Shown: in pieces, positions 33,613 to 43,200 of the stretch
How the letters are laid out: each line of letters starts with the position of its first letter
How positions within the stretch are numbered: the stretch's first letter is position 1
NCBI GenBank assembly: GCA_019828545.1
Contig: JACVRA010000057.1
Location: 2,015-66,014, forward strand
Direction of reading: 5' to 3'
DNA: 64,000 nucleotides
From: Paracamarosporium sp. OC-R06-R3
Lineage: Eukaryota > Ascomycota > Dothideomycetes > Pleosporales > Didymosphaeriaceae
The notes under the pieces: generated by a model
What the model saw: the letters and a program-made list of their open reading frames with translations, nothing else
What the model was told of the DNA's origin: nothing
Database searches by the model: none
Program-made: the position numbers and the translations under genes

Positions 33613-34528
33613 GATGGTGCGGCTACTGTTAACCCTGCGCGACGGGTCCAATCACACAGGCTTGGCTGGGGGGGGGCAGGCAGGATTACTGCGGGCGGCG
33701 GGCGACTGAAGGGCTGGCGGCGGCGAGGAGGGTGACGCACAAGGCCAATCCTGCTTTCGGGGGGCCGAGAGTTGGCAGGCTATAGACGGTGCGGTTAAGA
33801 CTGGCGATTATGATGGATGCGGTGTTTGGCGAGCAGCGGGCCACAAAGGCTAGGGGAACGGGGGAGCTTTGGCGGGCCTGTTCCTGGGCGCGGGCGGGAG
33901 GTGAAGGGCAGGCTAGTGCATGCACAATACCGGCACTGGATGGGAGGCGGCGAGGTCGAGCAGGAGGAGCAGCGGCAGCGGCAGTGGCAGCGGCAGCAGC
34001 ACCAGCAGAGCAGAGCAGAGCAGAGCAGCGCAGCCGTGCAATATGTACGTGCTGGCTTCAGCGCTGGGGTCGGGCCCTGACTTATGGCTCGCAGCCAGCT
34101 GCAGGCGCGGCTCGTCGACTGAGGGGAACTGTGCGCTGGTGGCGCCGCCGCTGATTCGACGCCGCGCCGATGCTGTACGGGACCGTCGCCGTGATGGAGC
34201 GCTGCTGTGGGGGAATGGATGCCTCGTCCCTCGACGCCCGCAGCCAGCCTGCAGCCTCCAGCCAGCCTCCGCCGCCGTCGCCCTTTGTTTGCCTCGCTGC
34301 CGTCGCCCGTCGCTCGTCGCCCGTCGCCCGTCACCACGCCCGCGCAGTTTCGGCGCACCCGCACTGCAAGTCCGCAGCGCGGCTCCAGGCTAATTCACCC
34401 CCAGCGCTCGATCGGGGCTAGGCTTGCCGTCGCCCCCGCAATTCGAACAGACCCTGAGACGCACACCGAGAGCCTCAGCGACCGCCTGCCTGCCCGCCGC
34501 CCCCAGCACCTCCTCCTCGCCGCTCGCC
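33613..34528. promoter_or_regulatory. Divergent PAL1/MED31 intergenic region
   Basis: This 916-bp GC-rich region separates two divergent genes. It contains a CAG/CGG-type low-complexity tract (33962-34032) and CT-rich stretches near both starts. Long frames on both strands here arise from GC bias; none has a domain. Confidence 0.5.
33962..34032. repeat. CAG/GGCAGC simple-sequence tract
   Basis: The plus strand reads repeated ggcagc and agcagc followed by four agagc units (agcagagcagagcagagcagagcag). It is imperfect trinucleotide/pentanucleotide sequence in the shared promoter of PAL1 and MED31. Confidence 0.8.
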
Positions 34529-34993
34529 ATGGCCTCCAAGGACGCCTCCGACCACGTCCCCCGCTACGGGGGCTTCTCGCGCTTTGAGCTCGAGCTCGAG
34601 GTCCGCCCCAACCAAGCCCACGTGCTGCCCCCTATCCGTGACTGACCTCCCCCCCTTAGTTCGTGCAGTGCCTCGCCAATCCCGCCTATCTCAATTACCT
34701 GGCCCAGCAGAAGATCCTCGACAAGCCAGACTTTGTCGCCTACCTCGGCTACCTCCAGTATTTCAAGGATCCGAAATACTCCAAATTTCTGCAGTGGGTG
34801 CCCACGGCCGCCATGGCCCCCGTAGCGCAGATGACTGATGATCACGTGTTGCAGTCACCCTGGGCCAACGCTCCGCGCCCTCGAGCTGCTCCAACAGGAA
34901 CACTTCCGCACTGAGATTCTGAACCCCAGCCTCTTCAATTACATGACCATGGAGGGCCTCAAGAATGCAATCCCTGCCGAGCACAAGGATTGA
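34529..34993 (+). CDS. MED31: Mediator complex subunit 31 (Soh1)
   Basis: Three exons, 34529-34600, 34660-34793 and 34855-34993, give 114 residues, normal for the family. The product sits in the middle module of Mediator and links activators to RNA polymerase II. Conserved blocks are RFELELEFVQCLANPAYLNY, LAQQKILDKPDFVAYLGYLQ, YFKDPKYSKFL and PGPTLRALELLQQEHFRTEI. The first donor is the weak GTCCGC, but only this junction keeps phase with ELE|FVQ. At the second junction (donor GTGGGT, acceptor TTGCAG) the joined codons give two His where relatives usually have Q-Y or R-Y before P-G/E-P-T. Clear branch-like sequences (GACTGAC, GACTGATG) precede both acceptors. The protein is otherwise complete. 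Confidence 0.92.
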
Positions 34994-35675
34994 GCTGCGT
35001 CCCTCGCATTCCTGTCGACTCGCTTCTCACAGGAACCTGCAACGACAGGTTTAGTCACCCATCGCTTCATGAACGGACCGCAGTAGCGCCCTGCCAGCAC
35101 TATTGACGGAACTCTGGGTCCGGGTCGTGGTATCAACAGAGGAGACCATGGCGAATTGCCAGGGGAACGATTGCAGAGGGCTATTTCACGGTTGGCTGTG
35201 GGTGGGTCTTGGTGGTTGGGCACCAAGCTGCCGGGCATACTCTGGTCCAGGACATGTTTGTTTCTTGCCCTGTCTCCGGTCGTAGCGATGCAGATGTCGG
35301 TGCTACTCTCGATTGAATGCAGTGCTTCCGTGTAGTACAACTACTGAATACAAGGGCGGCCTGTTGACATCGCACGCTTGGTACACAATCCACGCCTTGT
35401 GTAGCTCGCTACCACGGTTTCCATCTGCCATGTGACAATTGACGTGGATGCGTTGGCTCTTCGGACTATTGAAACGGCTCCCTATGACCCATCACTGAGT
35501 TGTGGGCAAGGGCCATCCTCGCACCTGCTGGGTCTCGGTACTTTATAACGCGGTGCCACGTGATGTCGGCTGCTCTAATCGCCCCACGTCAGTGCTGCGG
35601 CGTCGCAATCGGAGCATAGCTTGACATCAGGGTACCCTCTTGCTTCTACCCCTCCCAAATCACGCCTTATTCACT
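34994..35675. other. MED31 3' flank and TBC gene promoter
   Basis: No gene is seen in either orientation. Short antisense frames at 34939-35393 have no recognisable content. Confidence 0.5.
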
Positions 35676-38232
35676 ATGAGAGGCATTGCCGAAGCAGAGT
35701 GCGCATGCTCTCCTCGCCTTATCTCAACCTGGTCGTCTGACAATTACCAGGAAGCATTGGCGCCAACTCGACGATTTCCACTCCCTCACGGACTTGAAGA
35801 TAGCCGTATCTTCGCACAGAGAGCCGCAGATTACAGCTGGCTTGCGTTCCGTATGTTGGAAGGTAGTCGTCTCCCTCTTCCTCTTCCGGTCCCACGGAAC
35901 TGAATGTATACGCAGATCTTCCTCCTTCTCAAAACCCTCGATCGCTCGTCATGGCCCGCCCATATCGCAGAGTCGCGTTCGACGTACGCCTCCCTCCGCT
36001 CGCACTACCTCCGCGCAATCGAGCACCCGGATGAACTCGAGTCCTCCGTCGATCCGCTCAGCGAGCAGGAAGAGGTACGCCTGCCTTCCTTCCACTCGTC
36101 ATGTCACGTATTGACATCTACTAAGCCTTGAAAGTCCCCATGGATAGCCCTCCGATCCGACGAGACCCTTCGCGCGGAAATCTTCCAAGACATCGAGCGG
36201 TGCATGCCCGATAATGTATATTTTCGGCAGCCGGCCACACAAAACATGATGTTGGACGTACTGTTCGTGTGGTGCAAGATACATCCGAACGTGGGCTACA
36301 GACAGGGTATGCATGAGATATTGGCGCCGCTGCTGTGGGTCATAGAAAGAGATGCAGTGGACATGGCAAGCATAGACAAGAATGGGGTGGATCAGATACT
36401 GGTGGATATGCTCGATTCGAGTTACATGGAGCATGATACCTTCACGCTGTTCTCGTTGATCATGCAGACAGCCATGTTCTTTTATGCACCGGCCGATCCT
36501 GATAGTACGTCCAAGGAGACACCGATGCTTGCGCGATGTTCGAGGATATTTGAGCGGTACCTCCCAAGAGTCGATCCAGAATTGGCCTCGCACTTGGTGA
36601 AGCTTGAGATTGTCCCACAGATCTTCCTATTGTACGTTCAGCATTTGATGATAGAGGACCTCGCTGACGCACGCTTAGGCGTTGGATAAGACTGCTCTTC
36701 GGCCGCGAATTTCCCCTTGACGATGTCCTAAACGTATGGGATGCTTTGTTTGCCATTGATTCCACCCTTGAGCTTGTCGATATGATCTCTGTTGCTATGC
36801 TCTTACGGGTACGCTGGGACCTTGTCGCTGCTGATACCAACGAGGCATTTACGCTACTGTTGCGATATCCGGAACCGGCCGCACCAGCCTACACTTTTAT
36901 CAAAGACGCGCTCTATCTCAGAGACCATCTGACAGCCGAGGGTGGTGCTGAAATCATCACGCGGTACGGGAAGAAAGCGCCCGTAATAGATACGCCTTCT
37001 AGACCGGCTGTACGGCTATCTTCACCATCACCTTCTACTGCGTCTCACCGCTCCAGAAGCAGCATCGGATCGCCTAGAGCATTCGTGAGTCAACAGGGTG
37101 CAGGACTCGAGGCGCTCTTGCAAGGTGCAGCGAAGAACGTGCTGGAACGAGGCTCGCAATGGGGAGTAGGAAAGGCTATCCGCGATGCGGTTGGTGAGGT
37201 CAGAAAACATGCTGAGGCTATCCAAACGGGCGCTCCTTCGGCACCGGTTTCTGGACACAGCACACCAAGGTCCGGCGGACGAGAATATCGTAAGCCAGCT
37301 CAACTGCCAGTAACTAACGCGAGACCTGGCTTGCCGCGCGTACAATCTGGCAACGCACTGAAGAAGATCGAAAGTTTGGAGAGACGGAGCAAGAATTTAG
37401 CAAAGATGCTGGAAAGCGCCGTGGCTGAGCTTTGGGAATATCACAAGGAACGCAGTGAAGACGACAAGCAATCAGACCAGGCGAAGAAAGACTCGATAGA
37501 AGCGCTGAGCCTGGCTATCGCGAAGGTACAGTTTGTGCAAGTTTACCTGGAGGACTCGTCGATACCACTACCAGTGGACGAATCCACAGAACAAGCAGTG
37601 AGTTTACTCTTTATTATCATAACGGGCAGTTGTAGTTGAAGTGCTTGCGTTCTCGATGGACAGTAATAATGTTGACTCTCCAGGCCACGGCCAACGCAGC
37701 CGCCAACCTCCTCTCACCAACACCCACCTCTCCACCAGCAGTGCCCGAGCGAACAGCAAGCGCTCCTCCGATATCCATCGCCTCACCAACAGCTTCCTCT
37801 GCCTCAACAGCACAACCAACCTCACCCGCTGCGGACGCGCGACCCATTTCACCACTGGTCCAGGGCTCATCACAGCCATTATCAGCCTCATCCAGACTAT
37901 CACCACAACCACCACGTGCACGACCCACACTTGCCTCGTCCAATTTCTCTTGGATGCTCGGCCAGGACTCTACCTCGACCGCATCAACCTTCGCATCGAG
38001 CACTGCACATTCCGCATTCGCATCGGACGAGAAGCGGAGGCTCAAGGGCAAAGGGTTTCTCTTTGGGGATGAAGACGAAGCCGAAGAGCCAGCAAGAGAA
38101 AAAAGAGGCAGCATAAGCGGGAAGGGTGGAGCGAAAAATGGGAAGAGCAAAGGCAAGGTTCAAACGGAGGCGGAGGTCGAAGAAGAGGTCATCGATCTGG
38201 AGGATGTGGGCAAGAGAGATGCTGTCATGTGA
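35676..38232 (+). CDS. TBC-domain Rab GTPase-activating protein (TBC1D5-like)
   Basis: Six exons, 35676-35698, 35751-35862, 35916-36074, 36135-36631, 36679-37597 and 37684-38232, give 752 residues. The TBC domain spans roughly residues 25-340. It starts with HWRQLDDFHSLTDLKIAV and GLRSVCWKIFLLL, carries the arginine finger in IFQDIERCMPDN (the IxxDxxR motif) and the glutamine finger in VGYRQGMHEILAPLLWV, and closes with RWIRLLFGREFPLDDVLNVW. The placing of a long insert between the first motif and the arginine finger resembles TBC1D5, a Rab7 GAP acting with retromer. After the domain come Ser/Pro-rich sequence, a coiled-coil-like segment (NALKKIESLERRSKNLAKML) and an acidic tail. It probably acts at endosomes or vacuoles; the Rab target is inferred only from family resemblance. 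The first exon is 23 nt. Confidence 0.9.
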
Positions 38233-38619
38233 GCCAGGCATACGAGAAGGGCGATACCCGAAGGTTGTAAATATTCACGAACAGTAAGCATCACTTTCCA
38301 CTTCACGAGCTCAAACGGCAAGCACAGATGTGTTTTGTCGAAACTGTTTATTTATTTATTTATTTATTCATACTTCATGAATCGAACCAGCTAGCCATCG
38401 TATCATTAACCACACTTGTTTCCTGACGAAGAAAGACCATGTGCCAAGGAGTGGAGACGAAGGGTATCGTATCGTATCGTATTGTGTTGTATGCGTACGT
38501 AAGGACAGTTGGACGAACCGAAGGGATCATGTGTCGAGGTATCAAGGACAGATGTGCCGAATCGAAGAGGTGCAGGAAACCGCCTTAATTGCCGATGTCA
38601 TGATGAAAGGAGCAGGAGT
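38233..38619. other. Convergent 3' region, TBC gene and metallothionein
   Basis: The region holds a (TTTA) tract at 38347-38368 and a run of tatcg repeats near 38464-38483. It contains the 3' ends of two convergent genes and no other feature. Confidence 0.6.
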
Positions 38620-38756
38620 TTCTGCATCGCACCGCGTTAGCTTGGGCAGACGATGCAAGAAGAGCAGGGCGGGGACTCACATTTTCCGCAGTTGCAGGCG
38701 CCTTGAGCGCAGCCGCAGTCGGCGCAGGTGCATCCAGCAGTTCCGCAGCCAGGCAT
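38620..38756 (-). CDS. Copper-type metallothionein, 25 residues
   Basis: The start ATG is at 38756. Exon 1 (38756-38681) encodes MPGCGTAGCTCADCGCAQGA and then CNCGK, with seven cysteines in C-x-C and C-x-x-C spacing at positions 4, 9, 11, 14, 16, 21 and 23. Neurospora crassa copper metallothionein is likewise about 25-26 residues with seven Cys and ends in NCGSK. A 59-bp intron (donor GTGAGT at 38680, GCTAAC branch, acceptor GATGCAG at 38622) splits the stop codon: T from exon 1 and AA from exon 2 (38621-38620). Without splicing, translation runs 14 codons further to a stop at 38637 and adds four cysteines. The protein should bind Cu(I) or other soft metals in the cytosol. The coding exon is too short for routine gene finders. 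Confidence 0.8.
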
Positions 38757-40941
38757 GATGTCTGTTGTTTCTCGAAGGATTGGTGTTGTTGTTGGAAGGA
38801 AGTTTGTGTTGCTCGTTGCTTTCTCGTTGCCGATATTGGACACGAAGGAGGGGCAGGCGGGGTCTTTATCTCTGCCGTCGAGGGCTCGCCGATGACCAAC
38901 CGAATGCGGCGCGTGCCACTAGCCGCGCGAGGTGCAACACCCAGCGTTACGTCTCTCCTGGTGGACGATCCGAGGTGATTGGAGAGCTGTGTCTAGCCTG
39001 CCGCACAATTCACTCAGTTGCTGGGCTGTTACTGGAAGCGGGCGGTGGCCCCACGAAACTTGCTCAAACAGGGAAAGCGGGCGTCATCGGGGCGACGAAA
39101 ACGAGGGTCCACCTGGAGCGAGCACACCTGCGCAAGTTTTGCGGAGGCGGAAAAAGAAAAGCACACAGCGGATGTTGTCGAGGGAGAGGCATGGGGTGGC
39201 AAGGGACAGCCAGGAGGCGTGACACATGGCCATGACGAAGAGGGCAGGTCGAGTCTGTTGCGTCGAGCTGCTCTGTCCCGAGTACACCTCCAGCGAGCTG
39301 TTGTTTCAAGAACTAGCTCGATATGTTACCGGTACCCACCCGACGGCGACAATCTACCGGCCCGGTCCCAAGGGCAGAGCTACGGTTCATATGCGACTTG
39401 CATCGCCCTGCACGCAAACAGTAACCTCAAATACCTGCCAAGTTTTTGATAGACTCAACAGAATGGACCTAGTCCCCCAAAGATCTGTAACCATGGTAGT
39501 CGGAGCATAGTAGAGAGATGAGCTTCGCCGACGGGCCGGCACCTTCACGTACTGCCGCCCGCGTTCTTACGTACCGCGACCACGACCTCAGCCCTCTCAC
39601 CTCATGTCATCCCATCTCATGACCACTACAGGCACGGGGCTCCGTCTAGGCGACCACCGTAAGCTTGTCGATTGGACGTAGCCCTCAGCCCGCTCAGCTC
39701 CGAGGAGTTGCAAGACGTACAGTTCCGAGCCCTCGTTCTTAGAAGAGGATTCTGGCAATGTAGACGAGTTGGTGAAGAAAGGTGGGTATCATTACATGGC
39801 TATCTGTGCCGTCAGCCAAGCCATGGCCCTACCTACACCTCCGGTATACCAGCACGTCGGTTAGTCACGGCCTTTACTCGCTATCTGCGATTACGCGAGT
39901 ACCCTATTATTGGGACCACGAGGCACAGCGGCTGCAGCGGTATCCCTCACTGACAGTGAGATAAGTGGCGTGCAGACGACAGGGGCACGCCTCTGTTATT
40001 GCGGGGTTCGCCACTGCAGTCACGGTGCTGACCAAGTCTTCAGGCCCATCCAGGTAATCTGTGTGTGACTGCGTCAATCCATGGCTCAACCGGCGCATCA
40101 TCAACCACCTGGTGTTTCAACGCACCATCTGATGGATACACGTTACAGCATATCATGTGCAATGGAACTCAACTAAGTCGTATCGCATCCGCCTACCCAA
40201 ACCTTCGGGTCACACCACATACAACACCTCAACAGCGGAATCATGCACATGAAGATTTCCAACAAAGGCTCACGTGCCAGCTTCCGCCTGTCCAGGCATC
40301 CGCTGCAGCGTGTATTAGATTGATTGGAACTATGCTCACTCGCGCCGCTGCTCAGCAGCGCACGTCTCATCCACCGACTCGCAGTGCTCGGCTGTTGCCA
40401 CAGAGTAGAGTGTTTGATCAAAAACGTATATACAAAAGTGGTAATGCAAAGGTAAAAGCAAAAGGCGGGAGCCAGTTGAAACCCTCCAAGAAGTGCCTTG
40501 CTCTTCAAGCCCGTGTTGAAGCCCGACCAGCGCCGAAAATCGGCAGTGCGGGTGTGGTGTTGAAGGAGGTCCCCTTGCTAGATGTAACGGTCATCTGCCC
40601 TTGCTGTCCGATAACATCCCGTAGAAATGTGTTTTTTTCAAATAGTGTGTTCGAAGAAGAGAAATGGTGTTAAGGATATCGTAGAATGTTGACGATGACG
40701 GCGAAAAGACCCAAGATAACCCAAATGTGGATCGCATCAGCACTTGACGGATCTTCTCAAAGCAACGGTGAAGGGGTATGACAAACATCAAAGTAAAGAA
40801 AACCCAAAATTCCATCCCAAAAGCCAGTAGTTTTCATGCCGCGTCGATGATGCCATCAAAGACCGAGGAGTATCATGCGCGTCGTTGGCCTTTCGTGGCC
40901 CAGCAATATCAAGAAGAACGCCAATTCAAATGTCGTCCAGG
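38757..40941. other. Intergenic, no recognisable gene
   Basis: The first few hundred bases on the minus strand are the metallothionein promoter. The rest, 39.2-40.9 kb, has frames up to 202 codons (40065-40673) without domains, signal peptides or family resemblance. The right end is the STB3 3' flank. Confidence 0.45.
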
Positions 40942-42066
40942 CTACATAGAGCCCATGGCAATCAAAGCCTCAATGGCCTCGCGCTCTGCGAGCTGGCCTC
41001 GAGGTCCCGTAACGCCGGTAGATGCAGGAAAAGTGCCCGTGATTTCACGGGATGCAGTATAAGAACCAGAATTAAAGGCCGGAGTGGGTGTCCTCGCGGC
41101 GAGCGAATGCGGCATGGATTGCGCCGAAACCGAACGGAAAGTTCGGGAGAGGTAGTTGTAGTCGCGGTAGATGGGACGCGTGGGCTGACGCTTCTGGCGC
41201 AGAGCCTCAGGTCCGACGGCGGACCAGTCCTCTTCGTCTGTTTCGTCGTCCATGTCGTTTTCCAGATCCATATCTGACGCATCAGATTCACTGTCCTCGG
41301 AGCCGTCCAAGGACATCTGATCCGCCATGTCTTCGTCGCGGCTGTCAGGGGAACCAGCAGCCCAGCTTCCGGTGTATTCGTCGCGTCCACGACGCAAGTT
41401 CATGGGCATGTGAAGGCCAGCTTGGCTGTCCAAGCTGGCAGGGGGAGTCATGCCGTTGTGAGACGCGCCGTGCGCCCCGATAGGGACTCCCCGGTTCACT
41501 TGCGACGAGTGTCCTGCCACGCTCCAGCGACCCCAGCCGACCTTCTCGAATTTGACTTCACCATGAAGCCCGCCGCCAGCGCGATGTTCCAGGGCGGCAA
41601 CGACCAACCTCCGTGCTTTGGAAGGAGGGAGGCCCGAGAAGCCGGGGACAGAGTGTGTGAGATGGGCCATCATCTCGCGGATGGGCATGGCGCCGTGGCC
41701 CAGAATGATGCCAGGCAAATGGTGTTTGGCAAGCATGATTGCCGTAATCTGACGCGTTGCGTCCAAGCCCGCGAGGGCCTCCTTGGAGAGCGCAGGAGCA
41801 GACTGGTCTTGCGCCGCGGCGTGCTCGAGCGCATCCTCGAGGTCGATGTCCATGTCCTTGGACAGTGGCGAAGGCGACCTCACCATGGCCGGCAAGCCGG
41901 GGCGACGCTTCTGAGCCGGCAAGGTTGGCGATATGGAGCTTGGAGGCGTCGGCATGGCGGAGACGAGTCCGCCATCGCGTGGTATGGGTATGTTGGCGGT
42001 GGCCGACCGGTTCGCAAAGGCGACGGCGATGTTGGAGACGGGCTTGACGGTTGCGACAGCAGCCAT
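40942..42066 (-). CDS. STB3: Sin3-binding protein Stb3
   Basis: Single-exon gene of 374 residues. The conserved domain is at residues about 105-185: TRQITAIMLAKHHLPGIILG, HGAMPIREMMAHLTHSVPGF, SGLPPSKARRLVVAALEHR and FEKVGWGRW. This is the Stb3 winged-helix-like region that in yeast binds the ribosomal RNA processing element (RRPE) and recruits Sin3/Rpd3. The N-terminus is Pro/Ser-rich with KRR basic residues and the middle is strongly acidic (SDASDMDLENDMDDETDEED), followed by YRDYNYLSRTFRS and a Ser/Thr-rich tail. It is probably a nuclear regulator of ribosome-biogenesis genes. The start codon lies in a good context and the length is normal for the filamentous-fungal form. Confidence 0.88.
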   Translation of the reverse strand: MAAVATVKPVSNIAVAFANRSATANIPIPRDGGLVSAMPTPPSSISPTLPAQKRRPGLPAMVRSPSPLSKDMDIDLEDALEHAAAQDQSAPALSKEALAGLDATRQITAIMLAKHHLPGIILGHGAMPIREMMAHLTHSVPGFSGLPPSKARRLVVAALEHRAGGGLHGEVKFEKVGWGRWSVAGHSSQVNRGVPIGAHGASHNGMTPPASLDSQAGLHMPMNLRRGRDEYTGSWAAGSPDSRDEDMADQMSLDGSEDSESDASDMDLENDMDDETDEEDWSAVGPEALRQKRQPTRPIYRDYNYLSRTFRSVSAQSMPHSLAARTPTPAFNSGSYTASREITGTFPASTGVTGPRGQLAEREAIEALIAMGSM

Positions 42067-43200
42067 GGCGCCGGTCGGTCTTGCTTAGGCTGGGACGGAA
42101 AGACAGGAGCAGCTGACACGATGACTCAGGGAAGGAGCACTGTCTGGCCGAGGGCAGCAGTGCGAGAGGCGGTTGGCAGGAGGACAGCGAAGGCTGTCTC
42201 TTGTGTATTGTAGTGCGAGCGAGGGGCGGGTGCAGCGATCGTTGTTGTGGTAGAGCGCAAGCGTGCAGCGAGGTTAGTTGCTTGCTTGCTGGAGCGTTCC
42301 GAGCGATCGGCGATGTGATCTGCGAGCGAGGGAGATCGGCTTGCGAGCGACGGGGTGGTGGCCGGGCGATCAGGGTGTGGAGGGCGCTTGGAGGTGCGGC
42401 TTCGAGGGTGCAGGCGTACTAGGCAAGTGGCGTTGGATTGCAGTGATTCTTTGTTGTGTGAAGGTCTGAGCAAGATGAAGGGCGCGCAGGAGATGATAAC
42501 GCAGGCCAGGTCGCGGAACAAGGACGGGGGCGGCTGCTGCCCCATTGGTCAAGCGCTGGGCCCACGGCAGGGGGAGGGCGACCGGGGGTCTGGCGACAGC
42601 CACAGTTGACCTGACAGCGTCATGACGGTCATCTGCATCTCAGCCAACGCGTCGTGGCCTTGGTGAGCCCAAGCCACCGCCGGCTCGCGGCCTGCCCGCG
42701 CAAAGCAGGGCAGCAGGGGCAGCGGCGTGCTGGTGCTGATGCTGCCATCTCGTCAACGAAGCGTCGATGCGGTCACGACGGGCTGCGCTTCCGTGTCCAG
42801 CCGACTCACGCATGCCACCCATATCGACACCCACCCCAAGCCTCAACACGATTGGCCTCGTCCGGCGCGGGGTGAGGCCCCTCCGGCCTCGCACCGCCTG
42901 GCGATGCGGCCTGGCGGGACTCGAGGGGCAGCATGGGAAGTCCCGGGAGCCATCGGCGCATTCTGCGCAACGAAAGACGACTCCCCGCAAACACACGTGT
43001 CGCATCGCTGCAGCACATCCCGTCGAACAGGTGTTTTTGCGCCCCGCTTCCACTGCCGTCGACTGTGGCCCGCCGTGCCCTCTGCTGTGCCCACGTGTCT
43101 CCTCTCGTCGCGAAACCTGCAAAAACCACATCCTCCGTCGCAAACGTGCTTCCAGCGCGATATGCAATTGCGCAATCATTGGCCCGGCGTGCAAGAGGCC
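42067..43200. other. STB3 promoter and TOP3 3' region
   Basis: A GC-rich 1.1-kb stretch. The first about 450 bp are upstream of STB3. Between 42640 and 43194 all three minus-strand frames are open over long distances and contain scattered Cys residues, as expected downstream of a topoisomerase that in other fungi has a longer zinc-finger tail. I could not build a spliced extension that ends in a recognisable zinc finger. Confidence 0.45.

Noticed and set aside
33795..34420. Frames of 120-189 codons in the PAL1/MED31 promoter
   Set aside because: They coincide with CAG/GGC simple sequence and give low-complexity Ser/Arg/Ala translations.
38441..39510. Plus-strand frames antisense to and beyond the metallothionein
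   Set aside because: Ser/Arg-rich translations of GC-rich promoter DNA; the minus-strand metallothionein explains the Cys codons.
40065..40673. 202-codon plus-strand frame
   Set aside because: No domain, no signal peptide, irregular composition; sits in the STB3 3' flank and could be chance.
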